From Devosia sp. Root413D1 (GTDB lineage Bacteria; Pseudomonadota; Alphaproteobacteria; Rhizobiales; Devosiaceae), in contig NZ_LMEA01000012.1 of NCBI RefSeq assembly GCF_001425235.1, forward strand, positions 131,752 through 195,751: 64,000 bases of DNA, read 5' to 3'. The notes under the pieces were generated by a model that did no database searches, was not told the DNA's origin, and saw only the letters and a program-made list of their open reading frames with translations. Both the position numbers and the translations under genes were made by a program. Shown here piece after piece: positions 38,186 to 47,091 of the stretch. Each line of letters opens with the position of its first letter. The stretch's first letter is position 1.

Positions 38186-39882
38186 GCCGGCACCTGCGAG
38201 CCACGCGGCATGACGGCGGTCTTGGCTCGGTCATTGAGCACGGCGATCACCTCGTCACGCTTGCCGAAGAGTTCGATGACGCCGTCGCGCAGGTAGAGGA
38301 TCTTGTTGACCGCGCCGAGTGTCGAGGGTCGGTGCGAAACGATGATCACCGTGGAGCCCAGTTCGCGCAGGCGTGCCATGCACTCGGCCAGCGCCGCATC
38401 GCCATCGGAGTCGAGGTTGGAGCTCGGCTCATCCAGCACGACGAGGCTCGGCATGCCGAACACGGCGCGCGCCAGGGCGATCCGCTGCCGGTAGCCGCCC
38501 GAAAGCGCCGCGCCGCCCTCCCCGATCTGCGTATTGTAGCCTTCGGGCAGGCGGAGGATCATCTCGTGCACACCAGCGAGCTGCGCCGCCTTGACGATCT
38601 CGGCATCGGCTTCGGCATCGGTGCGCAACCGGCCGATATTGGCCGCAACGGTGTCGGAGAACAGCTCGATATCCTGTGGCAGGTAGCCGACATGCTGGCC
38701 AAGCTGCTCGCGCGGCCAGGTCAGCACATCGGCGCCATCGAGCCGCACGGCGCCGCCGGTGGGGCGAAGCACGCCTACAATGTGACGCACCAGCGTGGAT
38801 TTGCCGGCCCCCGATGGCCCGATCAGCCCCATCGCGTCGCCGGGATCGAGCTGGAAACTGACGTTGCGCAAGGCGACCCGCGGCGTATTGGGCGGCACGA
38901 AGGTCAGCGCCTCGACCGCCAGCGCGCCGGTGGGACGGGGCAAGGACATGGCAGCGGCGCGTTGCGGCACCGCATCAAGCATGTCGCGCACCCTGACATA
39001 GCTGGCTTTGGCGGCCACAAGACCGCGCCAGGCGCCCACCAGCTGTTCAACCGGCTGCAGCGCCCGACCGAGCAGCAACGTCGCCGCAAACAGTGTACCG
39101 ATGGAGGTCATCCGCTCGAGCGCCAGATAGGCTCCGAGCCCCAGCATCAGGGACTGCATCGCGAGGCGGACGAAGCGAATGAGACTCGACATGGCGGCGG
39201 CGCGGTCGCTGGCGACCGACTGGCGGTCAAGCAGACGCAGGCGATCGTCCGACCAGCGGCCAAGCAGCCCCTTCATCATCCCCATCGAGTCGAGGACTTC
39301 GGCATTGCGGAGGCTGGCCTCGGTGAAACCATAGTTGCGCGCGGCAGCTTCGTTGGCTTCACGCAGCGGCTCGCGCGTCAGCCACTCGTTGGCCAGCGCC
39401 AGCAGGATCAGCACGGCACAGGCGCCGAGCGCGAAAAAGCCCAGGGCCGGGTGCAACAGGAAGATGATCAGCACGTAGATCGGCGCCCAGGGCAGGTCGA
39501 ATGCTGCGTGGATACCGGATCCGGTGAGGGCCTGACGAAAAGCGTCGAGATCCCGCAATGGCCGGCCCTTGTTTTCCGGCTGGCGCACCGACGCCTCGAT
39601 GACCCGGGTGGCGAGCAGCCGATCGAGACGCACCGAGGCGCGCGTCAGGACCAGGGCCCGCACCGCGTCAAGCCCGGCCAGCGCGCCAAGGGCAACCAGC
39701 AACGCAAGGGTGAGCATGATCAGGGTGGCGACGCTGCCGCTGGTCATGACGCGATCATAGACCTGCAGCATGTAAAGCGGCGAGGCGAGGTAGAGTATGT
39801 TGACGGCCAGGCTGAACAGCCCGGCGGCTACGAAATAGCCGTTCAGTTGGTCGAGGACGCGGCGTGTTTCACTGGTCTTCAT
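38182..39882 (-). CDS. Type I secretion ABC exporter (PrtD type)
   Basis: 566 residues. Membrane domain with about six segments (YFVAAGLFSLAVNILYLASP, LIMLTLALLVALGALAGL and others), then a cytoplasmic ATPase: Walker A GPSGAGKS, signature LSGGYRQR, Walker B LVVLDEPSSNLD, switch His in IVSHRPS. There is no N-terminal peptidase C39 domain, as in exporters for RTX proteases and adhesins. ATG 39882 is preceded by TTG at 39885. Most likely cargo is the VCBS/RTX protein encoded 107 bases upstream on the same strand. Confidence 0.92.
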   Translation of the reverse strand: MKTSETRRVLDQLNGYFVAAGLFSLAVNILYLASPLYMLQVYDRVMTSGSVATLIMLTLALLVALGALAGLDAVRALVLTRASVRLDRLLATRVIEASVRQPENKGRPLRDLDAFRQALTGSGIHAAFDLPWAPIYVLIIFLLHPALGFFALGACAVLILLALANEWLTREPLREANEAAARNYGFTEASLRNAEVLDSMGMMKGLLGRWSDDRLRLLDRQSVASDRAAAMSSLIRFVRLAMQSLMLGLGAYLALERMTSIGTLFAATLLLGRALQPVEQLVGAWRGLVAAKASYVRVRDMLDAVPQRAAAMSLPRPTGALAVEALTFVPPNTPRVALRNVSFQLDPGDAMGLIGPSGAGKSTLVRHIVGVLRPTGGAVRLDGADVLTWPREQLGQHVGYLPQDIELFSDTVAANIGRLRTDAEADAEIVKAAQLAGVHEMILRLPEGYNTQIGEGGAALSGGYRQRIALARAVFGMPSLVVLDEPSSNLDSDGDAALAECMARLRELGSTVIIVSHRPSTLGAVNKILYLRDGVIELFGKRDEVIAVLNDRAKTAVMPRGSQVPA

Positions 39883-39988
39883 CAAGGTCTCTGTCGTTCC
39901 GCCGAGGCGGGCGCCGCATGCCCGTTCGGCCTATGCTCACGCTACATATGGCGGGCAGGAGCCAATCCATGGCCCCCGCCCGCGCAAC

Positions 39989-42442
39989 TCACAAACCGAA
40001 ATCGCCGCTGACCATCGTCCTCGTTCCGAGGAGCTCGATCTCGAAATCGGCGACGCCGTCACCACTATTGTCACCGTGGATGTACGTGTTGCCGCCAGCC
40101 TGGTGCCAGGTCACGCTGTTGGCCGTGATCGTGGCTGTCGCGGCCGCAACGAAAAGGAAGGTGCCATTGCCGGCCGTGTTGGTGTTGGCATCGATTGCCG
40201 ACAGGTCGATCGTGTCGCCGCTGGCGAAGTCGAAGATCGTGTCGCGGTTGCCGGCCCCCACGCCGCTCTCGCTGGTGGCGGTGTAAATGAAGCTATCGTT
40301 ATGGGCGCCACCGTGCAGTTGGTCGGCACCAAGACCGCCTGTCAGGCTGTCATTGTTCGCGCCGCCGATCAGAGCGTCGCTGCCGGCGGTACCATTGAGG
40401 ACGTCGTCGCCGTTGGAGCCGAACATGATGTCGATGTCGGTTCCGGCGGCGGTCACCACGTCATTGCCCGCGCCGACGACCCAGATCTTCAGTGGTGTGG
40501 TGAAGGTGTTGGTGCCGTCGGACGCCGTCACCGTGACCGAGTAGGGCGTCGTGTCGTTCACCTGTACCGTGCCATTGGTTGAGAGCACGCCGGTCGTGGC
40601 GTTGATGGTGAAGCCGGCTGGAACGGGATCGATGAAGCCGAAGGTGAACGTTGAGCTATCGGGGTCGCCGGTCGGCTGGAACGTGCCGATGACGGTACCG
40701 TCGTTGAGCCCATTGTTGCCGTTGTCGGCACTCGCAGCGAGCGTCGACATGACGAAGTTGAGGCCCGTCGGCGTGTCGTTTGCTCCGGAAATGTTGAAGG
40801 TCAGCGTCTGAGTGGTGGTGCCGCCGTGACCGTCGGAGACGACGAAGCTGAAAGCTTCCGTCGGGTTGTTGCCGGTCTGCAGGGCGTCGAGGGCAGGCTT
40901 GGCGGTATAGGAGTAGGTGCCGTTGCTCGACACTGTGAGATCGCCGTAGGTACCGTGCGCCACGACGCCGCCGGCGGTCACGGTGATGGCAGAGCCATCG
41001 CTCGGTCCCTGGATGTTGGAGATGGTCAAAGGCGTATCGCCATCGGGATCCGCCGCTGCGGACGCCGTGACGAGATTACCGCTGGCGACGACGGTGCCGG
41101 CATTGGTCGCGGATGTATCGGCAACCGCCTTGACGACATTCGAGGCCGTTGGAGTGTCGTTGGAGCCATTGATGGTGATCTGGGCGGTCGCGGTGTCGGT
41201 GCCGCCGTGCCCGTCCGAAACGCCGTAGGTAAAGCTCAGAGTGGCAGATTCGCCCGTGCCGAGCCCCTGGAAGGCATCGCCCGCAGTGGTCCAGAGGTTG
41301 ACCGCTCCGGTGGTCATCACTGCGAGATGCGCGACACCGGTCGTCGTGGTGATCATGAACCGCGCCGCCTCACCGGCGCCTGCCGCTTCGGAGGTGATGA
41401 CCGGGGTGGAGAGCTGGAGGTCGGTCTCGTTCACGGCTACGCCGGTCACGCTAGTGACGCTTAGCCCATCCCCCTCAGGATCGCTGTCCGCCGGAGCATT
41501 GGTCAGCACGTTGCCGACGGCGAGCGGCACGGAAGAGGTGCCGCCACTGATGCCATTCTCCGTCGTTGTGAAACTGTCAGGCTTCGCGTCGGGAGCCTCG
41601 TTCGGCGCCGTTACGGAAATGACCGAATGGGCGATATTGCTCGAGGCGATGCCATCGCTGACGGTAACCGTGATGTCGCGGTCGGTGATGTCAGGGTGGC
41701 TCTCGCCATTGCTGAAGCGGAGCTGCTGCAGTACGGCCTGGTACTGAGCCAGTGTGCCAATCCCGGTTAGGGTGAGGACACCGGTGCTCGAGTTGTAGCT
41801 CGATGCCGAGATCCCGGCAGGCAGACTCCCCGCGATCGACAACAGGTCACCGGTCTTGTGGTTGGTGACGGTTATCGTGGCCGAGGTCAGCTCAGTGTTG
41901 TCGACATCGGCAATGGTTACATCGCTATCGACAATCGCCGTCGCCGCACCGGCGGCCGAGGTCGCGGCATAACCGGTACCTGCGGCGCTGGCATCGAGGT
42001 CAAGGGTGGGGGCGTCGTTGGTGCCGGTGATCTTGATCGTCACCGAGGTCGGCGTGCCGTCGGCGCTCTCCACCGGGAACGTGTCGGTGTAGACCTCGCC
42101 GTCAACGAACGCGTCGTTGGTGCCGGTGATCTTGATCGTCACCGAGGTCGGCGTGCCGTCGGCGCTCTCCACCGGGAACGTGTCGGTGTAGACCTCGCCG
42201 TCAACGAACTCGTTGTGGGCGGTGTCCGCCGTGTAGGTCCAGGCGCCGTCCGCACCGATCGAGAAGGTGCCGTAGGTCCCGGCCGCGTCGGTCTGCGCAA
42301 CGAAGGTTTCGGCGCTGTCGACGTCGCTGATCGTCAGCTGCCCCGAGGTGCTGATCGCCGCCGCCGTGTCGCCTTCCGTCAGCTCCTCAACGTCAGCCGA
42401 CAGATCCGCCGCGTCGTTGGTGCCGGTGATCTTGATCGTCAA
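39989..42442 (-). pseudogene. VCBS/cadherin-like/RTX secreted protein, C-terminal part (frame-broken)
   Basis: 817 residues in one frame, continuing the product begun at 43307 after a frame break near 42441. It holds VCBS-type repeats, each ending in GTNDA or similar, then cadherin-like modules (SFTYGVSDGHGGTDTATAQI, VSDGHGGTTTQTL). The C-terminus has RTX nonapeptides (FGSNGDDVLNG, GGANNDSLTGGLGADQLHGG) and a serralysin-like tail ending VADFEIELLGTRTMVSGDFGL, the expected type I secretion signal. Calcium-binding surface adhesin is the likely role. The break may be a real mutation or an assembly error in repeats. Confidence 0.85.
42012..42209 (-). repeat. Perfect tandem 99-bp in-frame duplication in VCBS region
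   Basis: Units 42012-42110 and 42111-42209 appear identical and encode two successive copies of a 33-residue segment beginning FVDGEVYTDTFPVESADG and ending GTNDA. This is shorter than a full VCBS repeat of about 100 residues, so it looks like a partial duplication or a collapsed longer array. Confidence 0.85.
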
Positions 42443-42540
42443 TCGTCAGCTGCCCCGAGGTGCTGATCGCCGCCGCCGTGTCGCCTTCCGTCAGCTCCTC
42501 AACGTCAGCCGACAGATCCGCCGCGTCGTTGGTGCCGGTA
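42330..42540 (-). repeat. 112-bp tandem duplication carrying the frame break
   Basis: The sequence from 42330 to about 42427 recurs at 42442-42539 with an offset of 112 bases, which is not a multiple of three. On the coding strand, CAGCTGACGAT is joined directly to TGACGATCAAG, keeping both TGACGAT words. That extra seven bases shifts the frame. Confidence 0.85.
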
Positions 42541-43307
42541 ACAGTAACATCGATCGTCCGACTTGCCGTTCCGTCGAAGGATGTGACCACCAGAGTGTCA
42601 TGCACCACCTCGCCGCCATACAGGTGATCGGCCTTGGCGTGATCGAGGTCGTAGGTCCACTGCCCGGTCAGCGCATTGAAGGTGAAGGTGCCGTAGGTGC
42701 CGTTGAGGCTTGCCGGCGGCGGGGCCTGGAAGACGTTCTGGCCGGCGTCGAGGTCGGTGACGGACAGCGTCCCCTCGGCGTGCAACTGCCCTTCGGTATC
42801 TTCAACCGCGCTGCCGGTGGAGGTGCCCGAGATCGTCGCGGCATCGTTGGTGCCGGCAATCTTGATCTGGGCAGTTGCCCAGCTCAACGTGCCGTTGGCC
42901 ATGCGGATGGCATAGGTGAAGGTATCGGTGAAATACTGCCCCGCCCCGAGCCCCTGAATCTGCGCCAACGCGGCCGAACTCAGTGTGCTCGCGTCATAGC
43001 CCACTTGGCCATCGGCGGTAATCCAGATGCGGGCGCCGTTGAGGCTGGTGTCGGTGCTGGCAGCTTCAGTACGCGCAAGATCCTGCGTCAGAAGGTCTGT
43101 CGGGCGAATACCGCCTAGGCTGTCCGCATTATCAAGCGAGTAGAGCGTCTTGGCGCCGCCCGCCTTGTCGTTGGCCATGACGTCGATGAGGATAGGAGCG
43201 TATGATCCACTCGAGCCGATACCAAGCGCGCTTGCGTTGAAGACGTCGTCTACCGCCTGAGGCGTGTTTCCGAACGACGTGACAATGCCCTTGGTGATCG
43301 CGGCCAT
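42393..43307 (-). pseudogene. VCBS/cadherin-like/RTX secreted protein, N-terminal part (frame-broken)
   Basis: About 304 residues. ATG 43307 with GGGGGAT upstream. There is no cleavable signal peptide, as expected for type I secretion cargo. It opens with AITKGIVTSFGNTPQAVDD and a module containing LIDVMANDKAGGAKTLYSLD, then a dehydrogenase-independent VCBS repeat (GTNDAATISGTSTGSAVEDT, GTYGTFTFNALTGQWTYDLD). It runs into ADLSADVEELTEGDTAAAIS and breaks after GQLTI; the same VCBS text resumes in the other frame at 42442. The intact product would exceed 1,100 residues. Confidence 0.85.
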
Positions 43308-43733
43308 TCGATATCCCCCATTGGCCGCGTCGGAGCGCGGCATGCTCTAAGTCTGCCCCAGGTCCCGGCCGCAACGGGAATTAAGACATAATTAGCAATT
43401 TCTACTTCGAACGACTGTAGATGGACCTTCTTAATACCTGGAATATGGACCGAGGTCGCCATTGAATGCTCGGGATACGGGTGAGGTAAGCAGACCCTAC
43501 TCGCCGCAAAATCCACTATTAGGCCCGAGAAGCGGGAGACGGACCACGAGCCAATACACGGACGGAGCGCTAGGGACCAAGGTCGCCATCGGTTACCCCC
43601 CGATTCCACGCTAAGGTTAATGCTGGTGTTCTCTTGGTCGGTGACGCTATTTTGCGGCAGACCAACAAGACAAATATTTCGACCCTCCGCGCAGAGCATT
43701 GTCTGCTCATCGTCGCGACTACGAGACCACAAG
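43308..43733. promoter_or_regulatory. Divergent region between VCBS gene and FecR gene
   Basis: 426 bases, noticeably more AT-rich around 43380-43430, where promoters for the adhesin gene are likely. An alternative ATG at 43620 would place the start of the FecR-domain protein inside it. No clear palindromic operator or terminator was seen. Confidence 0.4.
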
Positions 43734-44798
43734 GTGACCGAACTGCTGACTAAGGACCATCGGCAGCCATATTCATCCGGCCCATCCGGACGCCGACGCC
43801 TTGCTCATCTTTCCTGTGTGATCGCCGCGCTCGGCCTGTTGCTGAGCTGGCCTGCCATCGCTGCCGGGGCAAAGTGGGTTGCCGTAGCGGTCAGCGGCAC
43901 AGTGCTGTCGATGAATGGCGATCAATGGGCCGAGCTGCCGGCACGCTCGCAGGTGCTCGACGGGATTCCGGTTCGAACGCTGCAGGGGGCCGAGGCCGAG
44001 CTGGTGCGGGGCGAGATCACGCTCAAGCTCGGGCCCAACACCGCGCTGCAGGTCGACCAGGCCACCCACAACCTTACCCTCATCACCCAATATGCCGGAA
44101 CGGTAAGCGTCGACGCCCGCATCCCGTCAAATCAGCGCCTCATGCTGAAGACGCCGAAGATGACAGTGGTTGTGGGGATGGGACATAGCCGTCTGATCGT
44201 TGCCGGCGACACCGGCGAGGTGATCGTGGACCTGGGCAAGGCGACGGTGGTCGACCTGCTGACGGGACAAGAGCAGACTGTACCCGCCGGCGTCACGCTT
44301 GCCGAGGCCACGGCAGGGGCGGCGCTGCTGGAAGCCGGCAACGGCCGGAACAGCGGCGGAAACGAGAACGTCAACAGCAGCGCCGGCGGCAACGGCAACG
44401 GTAGTGCCGGTGGCAATGGCAACGGCAATGCCGGCGGGAACGGTAACGGCAGTTCCGGCGGCAATGGCAACGGTAATTCCGGCGGCAATGGCAACGGTAA
44501 TTCCGGCGGCAATGGCAACGGTAATTCCGGCGGCAATGGCAACAGCAATGCCGGCGGGAACGGCAACGGCAGTTCCGGTGGCAATGGCAATGCCGGCGGC
44601 AATGGAAACGGCAGTTCCGGGGGGAACGACAATGCCGGTGGTAATGGTAGCGCCGGGGGCAATGGAAATGGCAATGCCGGCGGTAACGGCAACGCAGGCG
44701 GCAACAGCAACGCCGGGGGCAACGGCAACAGCAATGCCGGTGGTAATGGCAATGGCAACGGCAATGGTGGCGGAAATGGCAACACACCCAGTGAGTGA
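43734..44798 (+). CDS. FecR-domain protein with Gly/Asn-rich repeat tail
   Basis: 354 residues from the GTG at 43734 (or 392 from ATG 43620). A signal peptide (RRRLAHLSCVIAALGLLLSW, cleavage near AIAAGA) is followed by a FecR-like beta domain of about 130 residues (VSGTVLSMNGDQWAELPARS, GAEAELVRGEITLKLGPNTA, GTVSVDARIPSNQRLMLKTP). The last 150 residues are repeats of the form GGNGNGNS/GGNGNGNA/GGNGNGSS, low in complexity and probably disordered. FecR domains occur in sigma-factor regulators and in secreted surface proteins; there is no sigma factor here. It overlaps the response-regulator gene, so it is likely co-transcribed with it. Confidence 0.8.
   Translation: MTELLTKDHRQPYSSGPSGRRRLAHLSCVIAALGLLLSWPAIAAGAKWVAVAVSGTVLSMNGDQWAELPARSQVLDGIPVRTLQGAEAELVRGEITLKLGPNTALQVDQATHNLTLITQYAGTVSVDARIPSNQRLMLKTPKMTVVVGMGHSRLIVAGDTGEVIVDLGKATVVDLLTGQEQTVPAGVTLAEATAGAALLEAGNGRNSGGNENVNSSAGGNGNGSAGGNGNGNAGGNGNGSSGGNGNGNSGGNGNGNSGGNGNGNSGGNGNSNAGGNGNGSSGGNGNAGGNGNGSSGGNDNAGGNGSAGGNGNGNAGGNGNAGGNSNAGGNGNSNAGGNGNGNGNGGGNGNTPSE
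44340..44790 (+). repeat. Degenerate 24-base coding repeats (Gly/Asn-rich)
   Basis: About 18 imperfect units of the pattern GGCGGCAATGGCAACGGTAA, coding GGNGNGN(S/A). The central units near 44456-44530 are almost identical. Unit-length changes of 12, 15 and 24 bases keep the frame. Confidence 0.85.
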
Positions 44799-45501
44799 CG
44801 CTGCCGATCGCTCAGCGCCGGACAGCCAGCCAACCAGCATCGCCTTCGTGGATGATCATCCGACCCTGCTGGCCGGCATCGCTTCGCTGTTCGCCGACGA
44901 TCCTCGCTACACCATCGCGGGCACGGCCTCCTCGGCCGATGGGGCCGTGGAGTTGGCCGCATCGGGCCGTCCCGACATCATGACGCTCGACCTGAGCATG
45001 CCGGGCGACGTGTTCTCGGCCATCCGTTCGATCGCCGAACGCTGTCCCGCCACCAGAGTGGTTATTTTCACCGCCTATGCCGATGTCGACATGGCGCTGC
45101 GTGCCCTCGATGCCGGGGCACACGCTTTCGTTTTGAAGGGTCGCCCGTCCGAGGACCTGTTTGCGGCTATCGAAACGGTAAAGAGTGGCGGCCTGTTCGT
45201 TTCGCCCGACTTCTCTCCGATGCTGATCGGTGGCTTCCGTAACCGCGCGCGGCGCGAACGCGAGCGTCCGGCCGCGAAGCTGAGCGCCAGGGAGCAACAG
45301 TTGCTGCAAGGGCTGTTCGAGGCCAAGACCAACAAGGAAATCGCGCGGGCGCTGGGCTTGACGGAGAAAACCGTCAAGCACTACATGACCAACCTGATGA
45401 CCAAGCTGAAGGTGAAAAGCCGCCTCGAGGTTGTGCTGGCAGCAAAGCGCCTGGGCTCGCCATACAACATCGACGGCTTAGCCCCGGACGAGAACGACTA
45501 G
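44776..45501 (+). CDS. NarL/LuxR-type response regulator
   Basis: 241 residues. Receiver domain with acidic pair VDDHP, phospho-acceptor Asp in TLDLSMPG, Thr in IFTAY and Lys in VLKGR. C-terminal LuxR helix-turn-helix: LSAREQQLLQGLFEAKTNKE, IARALGLTEKTVKHYMTNLM, KVKSRLEVV. ATG 44776 lies inside the end of the FecR gene; GTG 44791 is an alternative. The stop overlaps that of the convergent histidine kinase gene within a CTAG sequence. Partner of that kinase; may control the adhesin locus. Confidence 0.92.
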   Translation: MATHPVSDAADRSAPDSQPTSIAFVDDHPTLLAGIASLFADDPRYTIAGTASSADGAVELAASGRPDIMTLDLSMPGDVFSAIRSIAERCPATRVVIFTAYADVDMALRALDAGAHAFVLKGRPSEDLFAAIETVKSGGLFVSPDFSPMLIGGFRNRARRERERPAAKLSAREQQLLQGLFEAKTNKEIARALGLTEKTVKHYMTNLMTKLKVKSRLEVVLAAKRLGSPYNIDGLAPDEND

Positions 45502-46883
45502 ACCACTCTGCCAACTGGAATGTGGGCGCCAACCCTGGCCTGGTCGGCATCGATGTCGACCGACAGGCTGCCGCCCTGCGACTCGACGCGAAAGCGCATC
45601 GCCCTGAGGCCCACCTGGTTGGCCGACGAGGTGCCGGGTCGGCGAATGGTCGTGCTGTTGGTGACCTCGAGGCGAAGCCAGCCGGCGTCGACGCTGGCCC
45701 GAACCCTCTGGTCCTCGCCGCCGCCGTGCCGGTAGGCATTGTTCAAAGCCTCCTGCACCACCCGATAGGCGCAGATCCTGACGGTGATCGGCACCTCGAC
45801 GTCGTTGGCGAGATTCAGCTCGTGCCGGACCAGCGTGCCGGTCAGGTTCTCGTGACGGCTTATCGCCAAGGCGATGGTCTCGGAGATGCTGAGCTTCGCC
45901 AGCTCTGGCAGCACGAGCCCGGCGGAAATGCCGCGCAGATCTTCGAGGGCCTCGCTCGCCAGCTTGGCCTCTGCGGCAGCCTGATCGCTCGCTGCGCTAC
46001 CCCGCGACCCGGTCAGCTTCAGGATCAGCAGGGTCAGCAGTTGCACCGGACCGTCATGAATGTCGGACCCCACCTGGGCCAGCACATGCTCATTGGCGAG
46101 GCCGGAGTCGACACGCAGTTTCTCCGAGGCGAGCTGCAGCGCGACGTTTTCCTTGAGCAGCGCCCGCGTGGCGATGAGGTTGGCAGCCAGCCGCTGGCGC
46201 TGTCCGGTGATGATGCGGCCCGTCACATCCACCAGCAGGGCCAGGGCGCCAACCGACACCATGCCGATGACCGCCACGATGATCCACACGTCGGAGCGCG
46301 CCTGCGCCTGCAGTTCACGAACCGTCCTGGCACTGAAATAGAGCTCGGCGATGGCGGCCACCCGATCACCGTCACGCCGCAGCGGCGTGTAGATCTTGAG
46401 GATCGGCAAGGTCGACCTGGGCAGATCCCCGACCGAGCGCAGTGGCAGATCGACCACATGCGCAGTCACCATGCCGCCCGCGGCCTCGGACAGACCGACT
46501 GCCGATGCCTCGTCCTCCAGCCCACCGAGGGATTCGAACGCCACCCGACCGTCTGCGTCCCGCACACGGATCTGCAGCAGCCGCGTGCTGTCGGCACTGT
46601 TGGCCACCTTGAACACGGCTTGGAACGCGGACTGGCTGTCAGCTGCTGACAGCGCGCCGTCGAGACTTTGAGCCATCAACGCCTCGAAACTCGCCGCGGC
46701 CGTCTCGGCCACCCCTCGGGTGATGCTCTGGCTGATATAGGCGTTGGTCCAGTTGCCCAGCGCCAGCATCGCCGCAAGCACGACGGTCAGAGCCACGAGG
46801 AAAAAGCGCTGCGACAGCGAGACCCGGCGCCAGACTCGGGCCACCACGGTTCTGATGCGCCGGGCGACGCGAGGGTAGTGCAT
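45498..46883 (-). CDS. Sensor histidine kinase, NarX/DegS type
   Basis: About 461 residues. First membrane helix LSQRFFLVALTVVLAAMLAL, a periplasmic sensor of about 170 residues, second helix IIVAVIGMVSVGALALLVDV, then a HisKA_3 dimerisation domain with the phospho-acceptor in GSDIHDGPVQLL and an ATPase domain with the N-box YRVVQEALNNAYRHG. The ATPase G-box is weak (VGLRAMRFRVESQGG). ATG 46883 is chosen, though the frame opens at 46976. Unusually, it is convergent with its response regulator and their stops overlap by 4 bases. Confidence 0.88.
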   Translation of the reverse strand: MHYPRVARRIRTVVARVWRRVSLSQRFFLVALTVVLAAMLALGNWTNAYISQSITRGVAETAAASFEALMAQSLDGALSAADSQSAFQAVFKVANSADSTRLLQIRVRDADGRVAFESLGGLEDEASAVGLSEAAGGMVTAHVVDLPLRSVGDLPRSTLPILKIYTPLRRDGDRVAAIAELYFSARTVRELQAQARSDVWIIVAVIGMVSVGALALLVDVTGRIITGQRQRLAANLIATRALLKENVALQLASEKLRVDSGLANEHVLAQVGSDIHDGPVQLLTLLILKLTGSRGSAASDQAAAEAKLASEALEDLRGISAGLVLPELAKLSISETIALAISRHENLTGTLVRHELNLANDVEVPITVRICAYRVVQEALNNAYRHGGGEDQRVRASVDAGWLRLEVTNSTTIRRPGTSSANQVGLRAMRFRVESQGGSLSVDIDADQARVGAHIPVGRVV

Positions 46884-46974
46884 CAAGTCGAAGCTCGGTT
46901 GGGCTGCACGGGCAAACGTTACACGAAATACGCCCCGCCACAAAAGTCGTCTAGTTGCCTGCCACCGGCACCTC

Positions 46975-47020
46975 AAAATTCATCATACGTTCAGTCGAAA
47001 ATTCATCATACGTTCAGTCG
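46975..47020. promoter_or_regulatory. Two perfect 23-bp tandem direct repeats
   Basis: AAAATTCATCATACGTTCAG with the following TCG occurs at 46975-46997 and again, without a gap, at 46998-47020. They lie 71 bases upstream of the winged-helix regulator at 47092. Direct repeats about two helical turns apart are what OmpR/PhoB-type DNA-binding domains recognise, so autoregulation is plausible. Confidence 0.6.
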
Positions 47021-47091
47021 CGAGGTGGAAGAAGCGGCGGCCTGGTCTACGCGGCGAGGGCGGCCGCTGTGCCACGCCGGGGTAGACGTCT

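Noticed and set aside
38332-40011. 559-residue open frame antisense to the type I exporter
   Set aside because: Arg/His/Gly-rich shadow translation; the opposite strand holds all ABC exporter motifs.
41858-43118. Plus-strand open frames across the VCBS region
   Set aside because: They mirror the repeated minus-strand coding sequence and contain no recognisable domain.
44340-44790. CRISPR-like regular short repeats
   Set aside because: Units are contiguous without unique spacers and translate cleanly as GGNGNGNS-type repeats in the FecR-domain gene.
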